From NCBI GenBank assembly GCA_958295985.1, contig OY282432.1, forward strand, positions 2,637,001 to 2,701,000: DNA of 64,000 nucleotides. Direction: 5' to 3'. The notes beneath the pieces are model-generated. The model searched no databases and had not been told where the DNA came from. It worked only from the letters and a program-made list of their open reading frames with translations. Positions 18,653 through 26,894 of this stretch are shown in pieces (within the stretch, counting starts at the first letter, position 1; every line of letters begins with the position of its first letter). The translations under genes were made by a program, and so were the position numbers. This DNA comes from an uncultured Candidatus Binatia bacterium (GTDB lineage Bacteria; Desulfobacterota; Binatia; UBA9968; JAJDTQ01).

Positions 18653-19918
18653 GTGACGGCTGATGGTCGGAAAGTTTCCGTCTACGTGGACCTGCACGGC
18701 GAGCCCATTCATGTCGGGCGTCTCTGGTCACGTTCGCGTGGGGCCCGGGAAAGCGCCACTTTCGAGTATGAAGCGAGTTGGCTGGCGCATCCTGAGAGGT
18801 TCGCGTTGGAACCGGCGCTTCTACTGACGCCCGGTCCGTTCCACACGCCTGCGGAGAAGGTTATCTTCGGTGCAATCGGTGACTCGGCCCCTGATCGGTG
18901 GGGGCGGATGCTGATGCGCCGTGCCGAGCGGAGAAGGGCTGAAGAGGCGGGGCAGACTCCGCGCACGCTTTGCGAGATCGATTTTCTCTTGTTGGTAGAT
19001 GACGAAGCGCGCCAGGGGGCGCTCCGTTTCGCGGACCGGTCCGGTGGGCCGTTCTTGGCCGAGCCCCGCAGCAAGCGAATCCCTCCGTTCGTGGAACTGC
19101 CTCGGCTGCTCTCGGCGGCAACGAGGGTAACGAATGACGCGGAGGACGACGAGGATCTTCGCCTCCTGATCGGATCCGGGTCTTCGCTTGGCGGCGCACG
19201 TCCGAAAGCCTCTGTGCGTGATCGGGACGGACATCTGACGCTGGCCAAGTTCCCGGACCGGCAAGATGACCTCGATGTTGTCTTGTGGGAAGGGGTGGCA
19301 CTATCCCTTGCAAAAAGGGCAGGCGTCGCAGTCTCGGAATGGCGAATCGAAAGGATCGGCGGCAAGCCTGTAGCGATCATTCGCCGCTTTGACCGCTTGG
19401 ATGGCCAGCGCGTGCCGTTCGTGTCGGCCATGAGCATGTTGGGAGCCAATGATAACGAGGTCCGTTCCTATCTTGAGATCGTCGACGCTCTACGGCAGTA
19501 CGGCGCCACCACAAGGGAGGACTTGAGGCAACTCTGGCGGCGAGTCGTATTCAACGTGTTGACCTCCAACACGGATGACCATTTGCGCAATCATGGGTTT
19601 CTTCTTCACGGCGGCGGTACCGGTTGGCGGCTCTCTCCGGCGTATGATCTGAACCCTACGCCCGTGGATATTCGACCACGCGTGCTCTCCACGGCCATTG
19701 AGATAGATGACGCCACCGCATCGCTCGATCTCGCGCTCGGGACGGCGGAGGACTATGGAATCAAGCCACCGCACGCAAAGGCCATCGCCGTCGAGGTTGC
19801 GAGGGCGGTATCCGATTGGCGCGCCGAGGCGGCTCGACACGGCATCAGCTCACGAGAGATCGATCGCATGGCTTCCGCGTTCGACCATGATGATCTAAAG
19901 CAGGCTCTACGTCTGTAA
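18653..19918 (+). CDS. HipA-like serine/threonine kinase toxin, separated from its antitoxin by an IS
   Basis: HipA-family kinases inhibit growth by phosphorylating a translation component (GltX in E. coli). The 421-residue protein looks intact: N-terminal VSVYVDLHGEPIHVGRLW, Gly-rich loop GSGSSLGGARPKA (about 174-186), catalytic loop NTDDHLRNHG (306-315; D308 and N313) and SPAYDLNP with D332. These parallel E. coli HipA D309, N314 and D332. The GTG start overlapped the ancestral hipB stop by 11 bases. The IS now removes that coupling, and no good Shine-Dalgarno remains (GGCCCAGAA). A gltX gene lies 5.5 kb away. Confidence 0.88.
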   Translation: MTADGRKVSVYVDLHGEPIHVGRLWSRSRGARESATFEYEASWLAHPERFALEPALLLTPGPFHTPAEKVIFGAIGDSAPDRWGRMLMRRAERRRAEEAGQTPRTLCEIDFLLLVDDEARQGALRFADRSGGPFLAEPRSKRIPPFVELPRLLSAATRVTNDAEDDEDLRLLIGSGSSLGGARPKASVRDRDGHLTLAKFPDRQDDLDVVLWEGVALSLAKRAGVAVSEWRIERIGGKPVAIIRRFDRLDGQRVPFVSAMSMLGANDNEVRSYLEIVDALRQYGATTREDLRQLWRRVVFNVLTSNTDDHLRNHGFLLHGGGTGWRLSPAYDLNPTPVDIRPRVLSTAIEIDDATASLDLALGTAEDYGIKPPHAKAIAVEVARAVSDWRAEAARHGISSREIDRMASAFDHDDLKQALRL

Positions 19919-20077
19919 AGCGGGCTTTACGTCCGGAGTCCAGGATGTAGCCTTGGCGGCGGGTTTCGTGGCGTACTCGGAGTCCACACGCTCACTTCGG
20001 AGGCGGCCGTGCGCCGTTGAGGCATTGCGGTTTCTCCCCTGGTATGATTAGTTTCTTTGGATTCTCTCCACGTTTTT

Positions 20078-20154
20078 GCGCCCGTAGCTCAATTGGATAG
20101 AGCGCCAGACTACGGATCTGGAGGTTAGGGGTTCGACTCCCTTCGGGCGCGCCA
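20078..20154 (+). tRNA. tRNA-Arg (anticodon ACG)
   Basis: Acceptor GCGCCCG/CGGGCGC, D arm GCTCAATTGGATAGAGC, anticodon stem CCAGA/TCTGG with loop CTACGGA (anticodon ACG, presumably edited to ICG), T arm AGGGGTTCGACTCCCTT, discriminator G and encoded CCA. A TATGAT -10-like hexamer lies at 20043-20048. The 159 bases between hipA and this tRNA hold nothing else I can support. Confidence 0.97.
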
Positions 20155-20225
20155 CACCTACTGGATGCTCAAGTACAAGGGTATCTTCCAGGGGTACCAC
20201 TATTCCGACAAGATCGGCGGCCTCT

Positions 20226-20858
20226 TCATCCCTCCGCCAGCACCTGAAGCAGCAACGGCCGGTGCTTCCATTGGGAAAAGCGGTTCCCGCGCCCCGGGCA
20301 CGACGATACGGCGACGAGACAGTCCTTCTCCGCCCGCAACTCCAGATAATCTCCGGCTACCGACTCGGCGGGTTCCTCGAACAGGCGGTCGTCTGCGTCG
20401 ATGCCGGTCTTCATGAAGATGTTGAAGGCGTCGTGGACCTTGTGCACGGTGAGACCGTGGGGCTCGATGGCGCGGGTGAGGTTGTCCTGGCAGTTGGGGG
20501 CGTTGCTGACGCCGCGGATCTGCCACAGTTGCGAGCTGCAACGGGCCCAGATGAGGTCGTGGGACGTGCCGCCCAGCGGCGAGTCCGTGCGGCTCACGGT
20601 GTCGGCGGTGATGGTGAACATCACCTCCATGTTGGGCGAGGACCACAGGCGGTTGCCGGTGGACAGGTGCGCTCCCTCCAGGATCCGAGTGCGCCCGGAC
20701 CAGAACTGCTCCTCGTAGTCGGGCAGGGTCCAGGCGTTGAAGTCGGCCACCTGGCCGCCCTCGACGTCAACGACGCGCAGGAACTGGCCGGTTTGGACGG
20801 TGCAGGCGGCTCCCTGGCCCGGAGGAACGTGAACGGAACTGATTTCGCGAAGTACCAC
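20226..20858 (-). CDS. DUF1989 / urea carboxylase-associated family protein
   Basis: A 210-residue soluble protein with DUF1989 features: VPPGQGAACTVQTGQFLRVVDVEGGQVADFN near the N-terminus, LSTGNRLWSSPNMEVMFTITADT, then NCQDNL and NIFMKTGIDADDRLF. Such proteins occur beside urea or guanidine carboxylase genes, but their biochemical role is not well defined. Here it ends a minus-strand run with a polysaccharide-deacetylase/allantoinase-like protein, an M20 hydrolase and an amidohydrolase, pointing to breakdown of a ureide- or amide-type nitrogen compound (inference). It starts with GTG; GGGGGTAG lies about five bases before it. Confidence 0.8.
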   Translation of the reverse strand: MVLREISSVHVPPGQGAACTVQTGQFLRVVDVEGGQVADFNAWTLPDYEEQFWSGRTRILEGAHLSTGNRLWSSPNMEVMFTITADTVSRTDSPLGGTSHDLIWARCSSQLWQIRGVSNAPNCQDNLTRAIEPHGLTVHKVHDAFNIFMKTGIDADDRLFEEPAESVAGDYLELRAEKDCLVAVSSCPGRGNRFSQWKHRPLLLQVLAEG

Positions 20859-20905
20859 GGTTTTCTACCCCCTTGTCGATTATCTCCCTTTATCGATCAT
20901 CCCGG

Positions 20906-21844
20906 TCATGGAACCTGGGCGCCCGACTTGCCCGCGGCAGACGGCGCCCGCGCTCGCAGTCGCGCCAAGGCGTCCTCGTAGTAGTGCCGGTAATACCAGT
21001 CGGCGATTTCCTCCGCGGTGGCGGCCCACACGCCGTCGTGGCCCAGGATGTAGCCGAGGCCCTTGTCGATCCACTTGGCGCGGTACGCCTGGCCGCCGAT
21101 GAACGGATGCAGACAGAGCCCGAGGATGCGTCCGGTCTGGGCGCCCTCGGCGTACAGCACGTCGAACTGGTCGCGCATCATCTTGTAGAAGCTTTCGGCA
21201 TCCAGCCCGACGCCGACGAAGGCGTAGACGTCGTTGATCTCCATGCAATAGGGCACGCCGACGAGCCTGCCGGTGCTCACCTCGATGGGATAGGGCTGGT
21301 CGTCGTTGCACCAGTCGGAGACGTATTCGATGCCTGCTTCGGCCAGCAGATCGAGGGTGTTGAAGGTTTCCACCAGGCCCGGCCCCAGCCAGCCTTTGGT
21401 GGGCCGTCCGGCCGCGGCGGTCAACTTCGCGACGCTCGCCCGGATCACCGCGCGCTCCTCCTCCCGTGACAGGCCGCCCAGGGTGCGCGAGTTGTTGAAC
21501 CCGTGGCCCATGAGCTCCCAGTCGCGGCGGACCGCCTCCCGGATGATCTCGGGATAGTAGTCGCACACCTGGTCGTTGGTGGGAGCCGAGGCGCGGAGGT
21601 CATGCCGGTCCAGCATCTCCATGAGGCGCCAGATGCCCACCCGCGCGCCGTAGTCCCGCCAGCCGGCGTTCTTGGGATCGGGAATGGGGCCGGGCGAGCG
21701 GCTGGGGGGCAGGGTCATGCCGGGGCCGTCGATCTCGAAGTGCTCCAGGTTCATCTGCACCCACAGCGCCACCCTGGCGCCGCCGGGCCAGTGTAGCGGA
21801 GGACGCTCGATCAAAGCCGAATACCCGATGAGAGGTTCCATCAT
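20906..21844 (-). CDS. Polysaccharide deacetylase-family hydrolase (allantoinase PuuE-like)
   Basis: A 312-residue protein of the NodB/polysaccharide-deacetylase fold. Its pattern resembles the PuuE branch rather than chitin or peptidoglycan deacetylases: RVALWVQMNLEHFE, DYGARVGIWRLMEMLDRHDLRASAPTNDQV, MGHGFNNSRTLGGLSREEE, GWLGPGLVETFNTLDLLAEAGIEYVSDWCNDDQPY, and CLHPFIGGQ. PuuE-type members hydrolyse allantoin without a classical signal peptide, and none is seen here. It lies 34 bases after the M20 gene and 47 before the DUF1989 gene on the same strand. The exact substrate is open. Confidence 0.8.
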   Translation of the reverse strand: MMEPLIGYSALIERPPLHWPGGARVALWVQMNLEHFEIDGPGMTLPPSRSPGPIPDPKNAGWRDYGARVGIWRLMEMLDRHDLRASAPTNDQVCDYYPEIIREAVRRDWELMGHGFNNSRTLGGLSREEERAVIRASVAKLTAAAGRPTKGWLGPGLVETFNTLDLLAEAGIEYVSDWCNDDQPYPIEVSTGRLVGVPYCMEINDVYAFVGVGLDAESFYKMMRDQFDVLYAEGAQTGRILGLCLHPFIGGQAYRAKWIDKGLGYILGHDGVWAATAEEIADWYYRHYYEDALARLRARAPSAAGKSGAQVP

Positions 21845-21878
21845 CCGCTCTTTCGTCTAACCGCGGGGCCGAACGGTC

Positions 21879-23189
21879 CTACGGCTCCGCGCCGCACAAC
21901 TCCATGGCGGCCAGGGCGTACACGCCCGCGGCCTTGACCAGATGCTCGATCCTCAACACCTCGCTGTGCTGATGGGCCGGGTCGTAGTTGGCGAACTGGC
22001 CGCCGGTGGAGATGCCCCCGGGACCGTAGGTCAGGCCGCGGATGCCGTACTCGAACATGGGGCCCGCGTCGCTGGAGACGGCGTAGCGGTTGGGCGCGGC
22101 ATAGGGGACGGGCTCGCCGTAGACGTTCTGATGGGCCCGCTCCATGGCCTTCACCAGGGGTTCGTCGCGGCCGAGCTCGAAGCCGTTTCCCGTCAGGTAC
22201 AGGTCCACCTCGGTGCGGAGCTCGGGGTCGTCGGCCTTGAGCCCGTCCAGCACCGCCTCGATCTCCTGTTTGATCTCCATGAAGTTCTGGCCCGGCACCA
22301 CGCGCACGTCCACGTAGAGGTTGCAGAAGGGCGCCGGGCACTTGGAGGGCTTGTAGGGATGACCGCCCTGGATCGCCCCGATGCCGATGCGAGGCTCCAT
22401 GAACGGATGCGGATGACGTTCCTGGTAAGCGGGCTCCCACGCTTTGAGGGCGGCGAAGACGCGCATCATCTTTTCGATGGGGTCGATGCCGTGTTCCTTG
22501 GACCACGTGTGTTGGGACCTGCCGTAGACCGTCACTTTGACGAAGCAGTAACCGGTCTCCCCGATTTGCAGGCGCATGCCGGTGGGCTCCCCGATGATGG
22601 CGTAATCCGCGGTGACGCCGTGGGTGACCAGATAACGCGAGCCCACCTTGCCGCCGCGGAACTCCGCCCCCTGGTACTGGTCCACCGGCGCCTTCTCGGT
22701 CTCACCCACCACGCCGGCCACCAGGACATGGCCGGCCAACTTCACGCCGGCCCGCTGAAGCGCCCGCAACGCGCCCCAGTAGGCGGCGAACGCACCTTTC
22801 ATGTTGCTCGCGCCGAGCCCGTGGATCCACCCGTCGGCGGTGGTGGCGCGGGCCACGCCGCCGCCCACGATGTCGGCCGTATACTCGCTGCCCCACGCCT
22901 CGGCCTCGCGCCCGGTGGTGCTGGTGTCGAAGTGGCCGCTGAACAGCAGCGTGGGCGAGCCCTTGCTGCCGGGCAGCCGGCCCACCACGTTGTTGCGGCC
23001 GGGCTCCACCTCCTGGAGCTGCACCCGCATGCCCAACTCGGCCAGCCGTCCGGCGAGATAGTCGCCAGCGGGCGCTTCCGCACCCGGTGGACTGGAAATG
23101 CTGACCAGATCCATGGCCATGGCCACCAGCTCTTCCTCGCGGATCTCGGCCAGCACCCGCTTCTGAAGATCGTCCATGTGCGTGCTCAT
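21879..23189 (-). CDS. M20-family metallohydrolase (amidohydrolase/deacylase type)
   Basis: The 436-residue protein has the M20 architecture: metal ligands H86 and D88 in LLFSGHFDTS, the catalytic GETE pair, IIGEPTGMRLQIGETG, a dimerisation domain and a late HQHSEVLRIEH histidine. The usual bridging Asp (DMKG) is Asn here (GLGASNMKGAF, N129). That occurs in some M20 subfamilies but could alter metal use. The ATG at 23189 overlaps the upstream amidohydrolase stop as ATGA, so the two are translationally coupled; the frame's extension to 23675 is a shadow. The substrate is unknown; M20 enzymes cleave N-acyl or N-carbamoyl amino acids and peptides. Confidence 0.85.
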   Translation of the reverse strand: MSTHMDDLQKRVLAEIREEELVAMAMDLVSISSPPGAEAPAGDYLAGRLAELGMRVQLQEVEPGRNNVVGRLPGSKGSPTLLFSGHFDTSTTGREAEAWGSEYTADIVGGGVARATTADGWIHGLGASNMKGAFAAYWGALRALQRAGVKLAGHVLVAGVVGETEKAPVDQYQGAEFRGGKVGSRYLVTHGVTADYAIIGEPTGMRLQIGETGYCFVKVTVYGRSQHTWSKEHGIDPIEKMMRVFAALKAWEPAYQERHPHPFMEPRIGIGAIQGGHPYKPSKCPAPFCNLYVDVRVVPGQNFMEIKQEIEAVLDGLKADDPELRTEVDLYLTGNGFELGRDEPLVKAMERAHQNVYGEPVPYAAPNRYAVSSDAGPMFEYGIRGLTYGPGGISTGGQFANYDPAHQHSEVLRIEHLVKAAGVYALAAMELCGAEP

Positions 23190-24841
23190 TCGTGTACCAC
23201 CTTGCCGTCTACGACGGTCATGTCCACGGTGATGTGCCGGATCTCCTCCACCGGAGCCGTAAGGATGTCCCTGGAGAGTACGGCCAAGTCGGCCAGCTTG
23301 CCTTCCTCGACAGAGCCCTTGGCGGTCTCCTCGAAGTGCGCGTAGGCGCCGTTGTAGGTGTACACCCGGAGGGCTTCCATGACCGTCAGGCGCTCGTCGG
23401 GATTCAACACTGTCCCGCCGGGGCTCGGGTCGAGGCGCCGGTTCACCAGGCAGTCGATGCCCACCATGGGGTTCGCGGTCACGATGGGCATGTCGGAGCC
23501 GCCGGAGGAAAGTACGCCGCGGTCCAGCAGCGACTTGACGGGAAACGCGTAACGGGAGCGCTGTTCGCCCCAGGGTTCGAGGGTACAGGCCTCGCCCAGC
23601 ACCTCCAGGATCGGCGGCTGGGCGTTGTAGATGACGTTGAGGCGGGCGGCCCGGTCGAGCAGCTCGGCGTTCCACAGGTAGGCGTGCTCCAGGCGATGGC
23701 GCGGGTCCGGACGCGGGTAGGCGCGCATGGCCTTCTCGATGGCGTCCAGGGTGACGGTGATGCCGTGGTCGCCGTGAGGAATGGCGGCGATCTGGAAACC
23801 GGCCTTGTGGGCCTCGAGACAGAACTCGTCCGCCATCTCCCGGGATACGCGGAAACTGCCGCGGAAGGTCCCCTCGGGATCATTGGAATAGGGCTCGAAG
23901 AGCGCCGCGGTCTGTCCCTGCACGCCGCCGTCGATGCCGATGACCGCGGGGCCGAGGCGGAGCCAGTCGTCGCCGAAGCCGGTGCGCATGCCCGAGCGAA
24001 AAATCTGGTAGGCCGCGGTCTCCACGTCCCACCGGGTGCCGTAGACCGGATAGATGTTGAGGTAGACGCGGGCGGTGAGACCCCCGCGGGCGCGCAGGAG
24101 CTGCCAAGCGTGGGACTCCTCCTCGTTGCGGATGGCTGCCTCATCCACACTGGTGACCCCGAGCCGGTTCAGGTACCCGCATACCCACTCGTAGCCGTCC
24201 ACCAGTTCTTCCAGGGTCGGCGGTACTATCGCCGGGAAGATGTACACCACCCGGCAGTTGTCCCACATGGGCCCCAGGGGCGCTCCCTGTTCGTCCCGCA
24301 GCATCGGCCCGCCGGGAGGGTCCGGGGTGTCGTCCCGGATGCCCATGCGACGCAACGCCGCGGTGTTGGCTGTCCAGCTCATGGACTCGCGCTGGCGCAG
24401 CAGCACCGGGTGGTTTGGCGACACCGGATCGAGGTCGCGGCGGGTCGGGTAGCGCCGCTCCCGCAGCCGGTGGTGGTCGAAGCCCCATCCCACGACCAGT
24501 TCACCCGCGGGGGTCTCGTCCACCCGCTTCTTCACCGCCGCGGCGATCTCGTCGATGGAGGAGGCGACTTCCGGTGAGCAGTTGATCCACTTGCGGTCCT
24601 CCGCCGCATTGGTGATGTGCATGTGGTTTTCCACGAACCCCGGGGTCAGGGCGCGCCCCGCCAGGTCCACGACCCGGGTGCCGTTTCCGACCAGCGCCTT
24701 GATGGATTCGTCGGAGCCGACCCGGACGATGCGGTTCCCCACGATCGCCGCGGCCTCGGCCACGTCGTCCTGCCGGTTCACCGTGATCACGCGTCCGTTG
24801 ACGAACGCCAGATCCGCGTCGCGCCGCATGTTGCTTGCCAT
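23186..24841 (-). CDS. YtcJ-like amidohydrolase (paralogue A)
   Basis: Metal-dependent hydrolase of the amidohydrolase superfamily. The 551-residue product has LAGRALTPGFVENHMHIT (HxH), PHGDHGITVTLDAIE, PRHRLEHAYLW and SSGGSDMPIVTANPM (C-terminal Asp), then the beta-sandwich tail EEGKLADLAVLSRDIL. GGGGGAGAAG precedes the ATG at 24841; the upstream frame to 24931 has no family similarity. It heads the minus-strand operon with the M20, deacetylase-like and DUF1989 genes. It is clearly paralogous to the gene at 28975-30666 (shared DDTPDP-GGP and LGPMWDN motifs). Substrate unknown. Confidence 0.88.
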   Translation of the reverse strand: MASNMRRDADLAFVNGRVITVNRQDDVAEAAAIVGNRIVRVGSDESIKALVGNGTRVVDLAGRALTPGFVENHMHITNAAEDRKWINCSPEVASSIDEIAAAVKKRVDETPAGELVVGWGFDHHRLRERRYPTRRDLDPVSPNHPVLLRQRESMSWTANTAALRRMGIRDDTPDPPGGPMLRDEQGAPLGPMWDNCRVVYIFPAIVPPTLEELVDGYEWVCGYLNRLGVTSVDEAAIRNEEESHAWQLLRARGGLTARVYLNIYPVYGTRWDVETAAYQIFRSGMRTGFGDDWLRLGPAVIGIDGGVQGQTAALFEPYSNDPEGTFRGSFRVSREMADEFCLEAHKAGFQIAAIPHGDHGITVTLDAIEKAMRAYPRPDPRHRLEHAYLWNAELLDRAARLNVIYNAQPPILEVLGEACTLEPWGEQRSRYAFPVKSLLDRGVLSSGGSDMPIVTANPMVGIDCLVNRRLDPSPGGTVLNPDERLTVMEALRVYTYNGAYAHFEETAKGSVEEGKLADLAVLSRDILTAPVEEIRHITVDMTVVDGKVVHE

Positions 24842-24953
24842 GATTCTTCTCCCCCGGTCAGGTCCCTGCCGTGAACGTCGGCGACGTGTCTCATTGCCTC
24901 GGAAACTGCACCACCTATCCCGCCAATACAATTTCGGGCACCCCCATGCAACC

Positions 24954-24983
24954 TTGACACTCCGGGAAAGCCTGTGCGACTAT
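24954..24983 (+). promoter_or_regulatory. Candidate promoter of the peptide-type ABC transporter genes
   Basis: A perfect TTGACA (24954-24959) with a weak GACTAT (24978-24983) after 18 bases, in the 278-base divergent gap between the amidohydrolase and the receptor gene. The block TTGACACTCCGGGAAAG closely resembles the one at 51442, before another receptor gene. Confidence 0.35.
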
Positions 24984-25119
24984 CGCCGCCGAAACAGGGT
25001 TGCGAGAGACGGTGACGGTCGGTTCCGGACGGCGCCGCAGTGACGGTGCCCGCGTAACGGGCGGTGTTTCCACCCTGTGCCGCAAGAGATTTGGAGTGGG
25101 CGCCGCCGAGGAGGAAACC

Positions 25120-26772
25120 ATGATGAAACGGACGAACCTGATGAGAAGGTCGGGCTGTTCCGAATCCGCGCCGAGACGGTGGACCCGCACCCTTGCCCTG
25201 GGGGCGGTCTTGGCTATCGCCTGGGTCTCTGCCGCGCACGCCCTGCCTTTGTCCGGCGAGAGCGGCTCCAAGGGGGACGGTGCCGTCCAGCCGATGGTGC
25301 TGGCACAGGCCAAGGCCGCGATGGCGAAACCCGGCGGCATCCTGCGCGTCGGCGGGGAGCGGGACGTCAACGATCTCGATCCCCACACCACCCGCATAGG
25401 CTGGGACATCAACATCATGCAGAACGTCTACTCCGGGTTGGTGCGGGCAGGCACCGATATCCAGCCCAGACCGGACTTGGCGACGAGCTGGGAGTTCAAG
25501 TCACCGACCCGGCTGGAGTTCACGCTGCGCCAGGGCGTGAAGTTCCACAACGGCCGCGAGTTCACCTCGGCGGATGCCAAATACTCGCTGGAGCGCATTC
25601 TGGACCCGAAAGTCCCGGCGGGTTACGCGAGCACCATCGCATCCATCGACTCCATTGAGACGCCCTCCAAGTACAAGCTCGTCCTGAACCTGAAGCGGCC
25701 CGATGCCGCCATCGTCACGAACCTGTCGCTGCCGGCCATGGCCATGGTAGCCAGGGAAGCGGTGAAGCCGATGCCGGTGGGCCTCAAGGACGGGATGATG
25801 GGAACCGGCCCCTACATGTTCAAGGAGCAGATCAAGGGTCGGCGCCTGGTGCTGGTCAAGAACCCCGATTACTACGACAAGTCGGCGCCGCTCCTGGACG
25901 AGATCCACTTCATCCCCCTCATCGACCAGACCGCGCGCACCAATGCGCTGCGAGCCGGGCAGGTGGACTACATCGAGCCGCTGCCGCCCAAGGACGTCAA
26001 CGCCCTCAAGCGCGACTCCAGGATCAACGTCACCGGAGGGCCGAACATCAGCTTCGTCAACATCTCCCTCAACGTCAGCAAGAAGCCCCTGAACGACGTG
26101 CGGGTGCGTCAGGCGCTGGCCTACGCCATCGACCGGAACGAGATGGTGGAGAAGGGCTTCGACGGATTTGCGCAGCCGCTCTGGGGGCCGCCCCTGATTC
26201 CGCCGTACTGGGCGGGCAACTCGGACCGGTACTACAAGCTGGACCGCGCGAAGGCGAAGAAGCTGCTGGCGGAAGCCGGCTACCCCGACGGTTTCGATCT
26301 CGCCATCCGCATCGGCACCACCTCCTACCACGCGCCGTTCGCCGCGGTGGTGCAATCCGAGCTCAAGAAGGTCGGCATCCGGGTCGAGATCAAGGCTTCG
26401 GACAGCGCGAGTTCCCAACGCGACTGGCGGACGGGCAACTTCCAGATGTATCCGATCCGTTGGTGGGGCTCGGACTTCGTCGACCCCGACGGCGCCTTGT
26501 CGCCGCTGTTCACCTGCGAGGGAAGCTACAACAACAGCCAGTTCTGCGACCCGGAATTCGACAAGCTGCTTGCCAAGGGCGTGGTCGCCACAACCATCGC
26601 GGAACGCAAGGAGGCCTACCGGGTCGCCATGAAGCGTCTGGCCGAACAGCAGCCCTGGGTGTTCCTGGTGGCCTTCGACCGTTTCCAGGCCATGCGCAAC
26701 TACGTCAAGGGTTACACCGCCTTCCCGAACGCCAGTCAGTACTCGCTGCGCGAGGTCTGGCTGGACAAGTAG
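25120..26772 (+). CDS. ABC transporter substrate-binding protein, family 5 (DppA/OppA type)
   Basis: Periplasmic receptor for a peptide, nickel or other medium-size solute. The 550-residue product has a signal peptide with a hydrophobic stretch LALGAVLAIAWVSAAHA (about 23-42), then the family-5 fold: DLDPHTTRIGWDINIMQNVY, LRQGVKFHNGREFTSADAKYS, GTGPYMF, DVRVRQALAYAIDRNEM and AKKLLAEAGYPDGFD. GAGGAGGAAACC precedes the ATG. Two DppB/DppC-type permease genes follow, but no ATPase gene. Flanking amidohydrolases suggest the solute is an amide, dipeptide or cyclic ureide (inference). Confidence 0.9.
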   Translation: MMKRTNLMRRSGCSESAPRRWTRTLALGAVLAIAWVSAAHALPLSGESGSKGDGAVQPMVLAQAKAAMAKPGGILRVGGERDVNDLDPHTTRIGWDINIMQNVYSGLVRAGTDIQPRPDLATSWEFKSPTRLEFTLRQGVKFHNGREFTSADAKYSLERILDPKVPAGYASTIASIDSIETPSKYKLVLNLKRPDAAIVTNLSLPAMAMVAREAVKPMPVGLKDGMMGTGPYMFKEQIKGRRLVLVKNPDYYDKSAPLLDEIHFIPLIDQTARTNALRAGQVDYIEPLPPKDVNALKRDSRINVTGGPNISFVNISLNVSKKPLNDVRVRQALAYAIDRNEMVEKGFDGFAQPLWGPPLIPPYWAGNSDRYYKLDRAKAKKLLAEAGYPDGFDLAIRIGTTSYHAPFAAVVQSELKKVGIRVEIKASDSASSQRDWRTGNFQMYPIRWWGSDFVDPDGALSPLFTCEGSYNNSQFCDPEFDKLLAKGVVATTIAERKEAYRVAMKRLAEQQPWVFLVAFDRFQAMRNYVKGYTAFPNASQYSLREVWLDK

Positions 26773-26894
26773 GCCTGTAGGGCCCGTGCCGGCGGCTGAT
26801 TTCCGATGCGAGGGCTCGTCGGAGATCAGCCGTCCGGCGTTCCGGCAGGCGGTGGCGGCCGTGCCGCCCATGTGTTCCCGCGCTTCTCCCTCGG

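Noticed and set aside
16337-19918. Treating hipB and hipA as two unrelated genes
   Set aside because: The reconstructed junction with the 6-base duplication shows they were one overlapping operon.
20165-20416. Plus-strand frame beginning MLKYKGIFQGYHYSDKIGG after tRNA-Arg
   Set aside because: The first 20 codons look protein-like and could be a remnant of an older gene, but the rest is antisense to the DUF1989 gene and no family could be recognised.
21879-23675. 598-codon version of the M20 protein
   Set aside because: The extra N-terminus is a shadow of the amidohydrolase gene; the ATG at 23189 makes a normal ATGA overlap.
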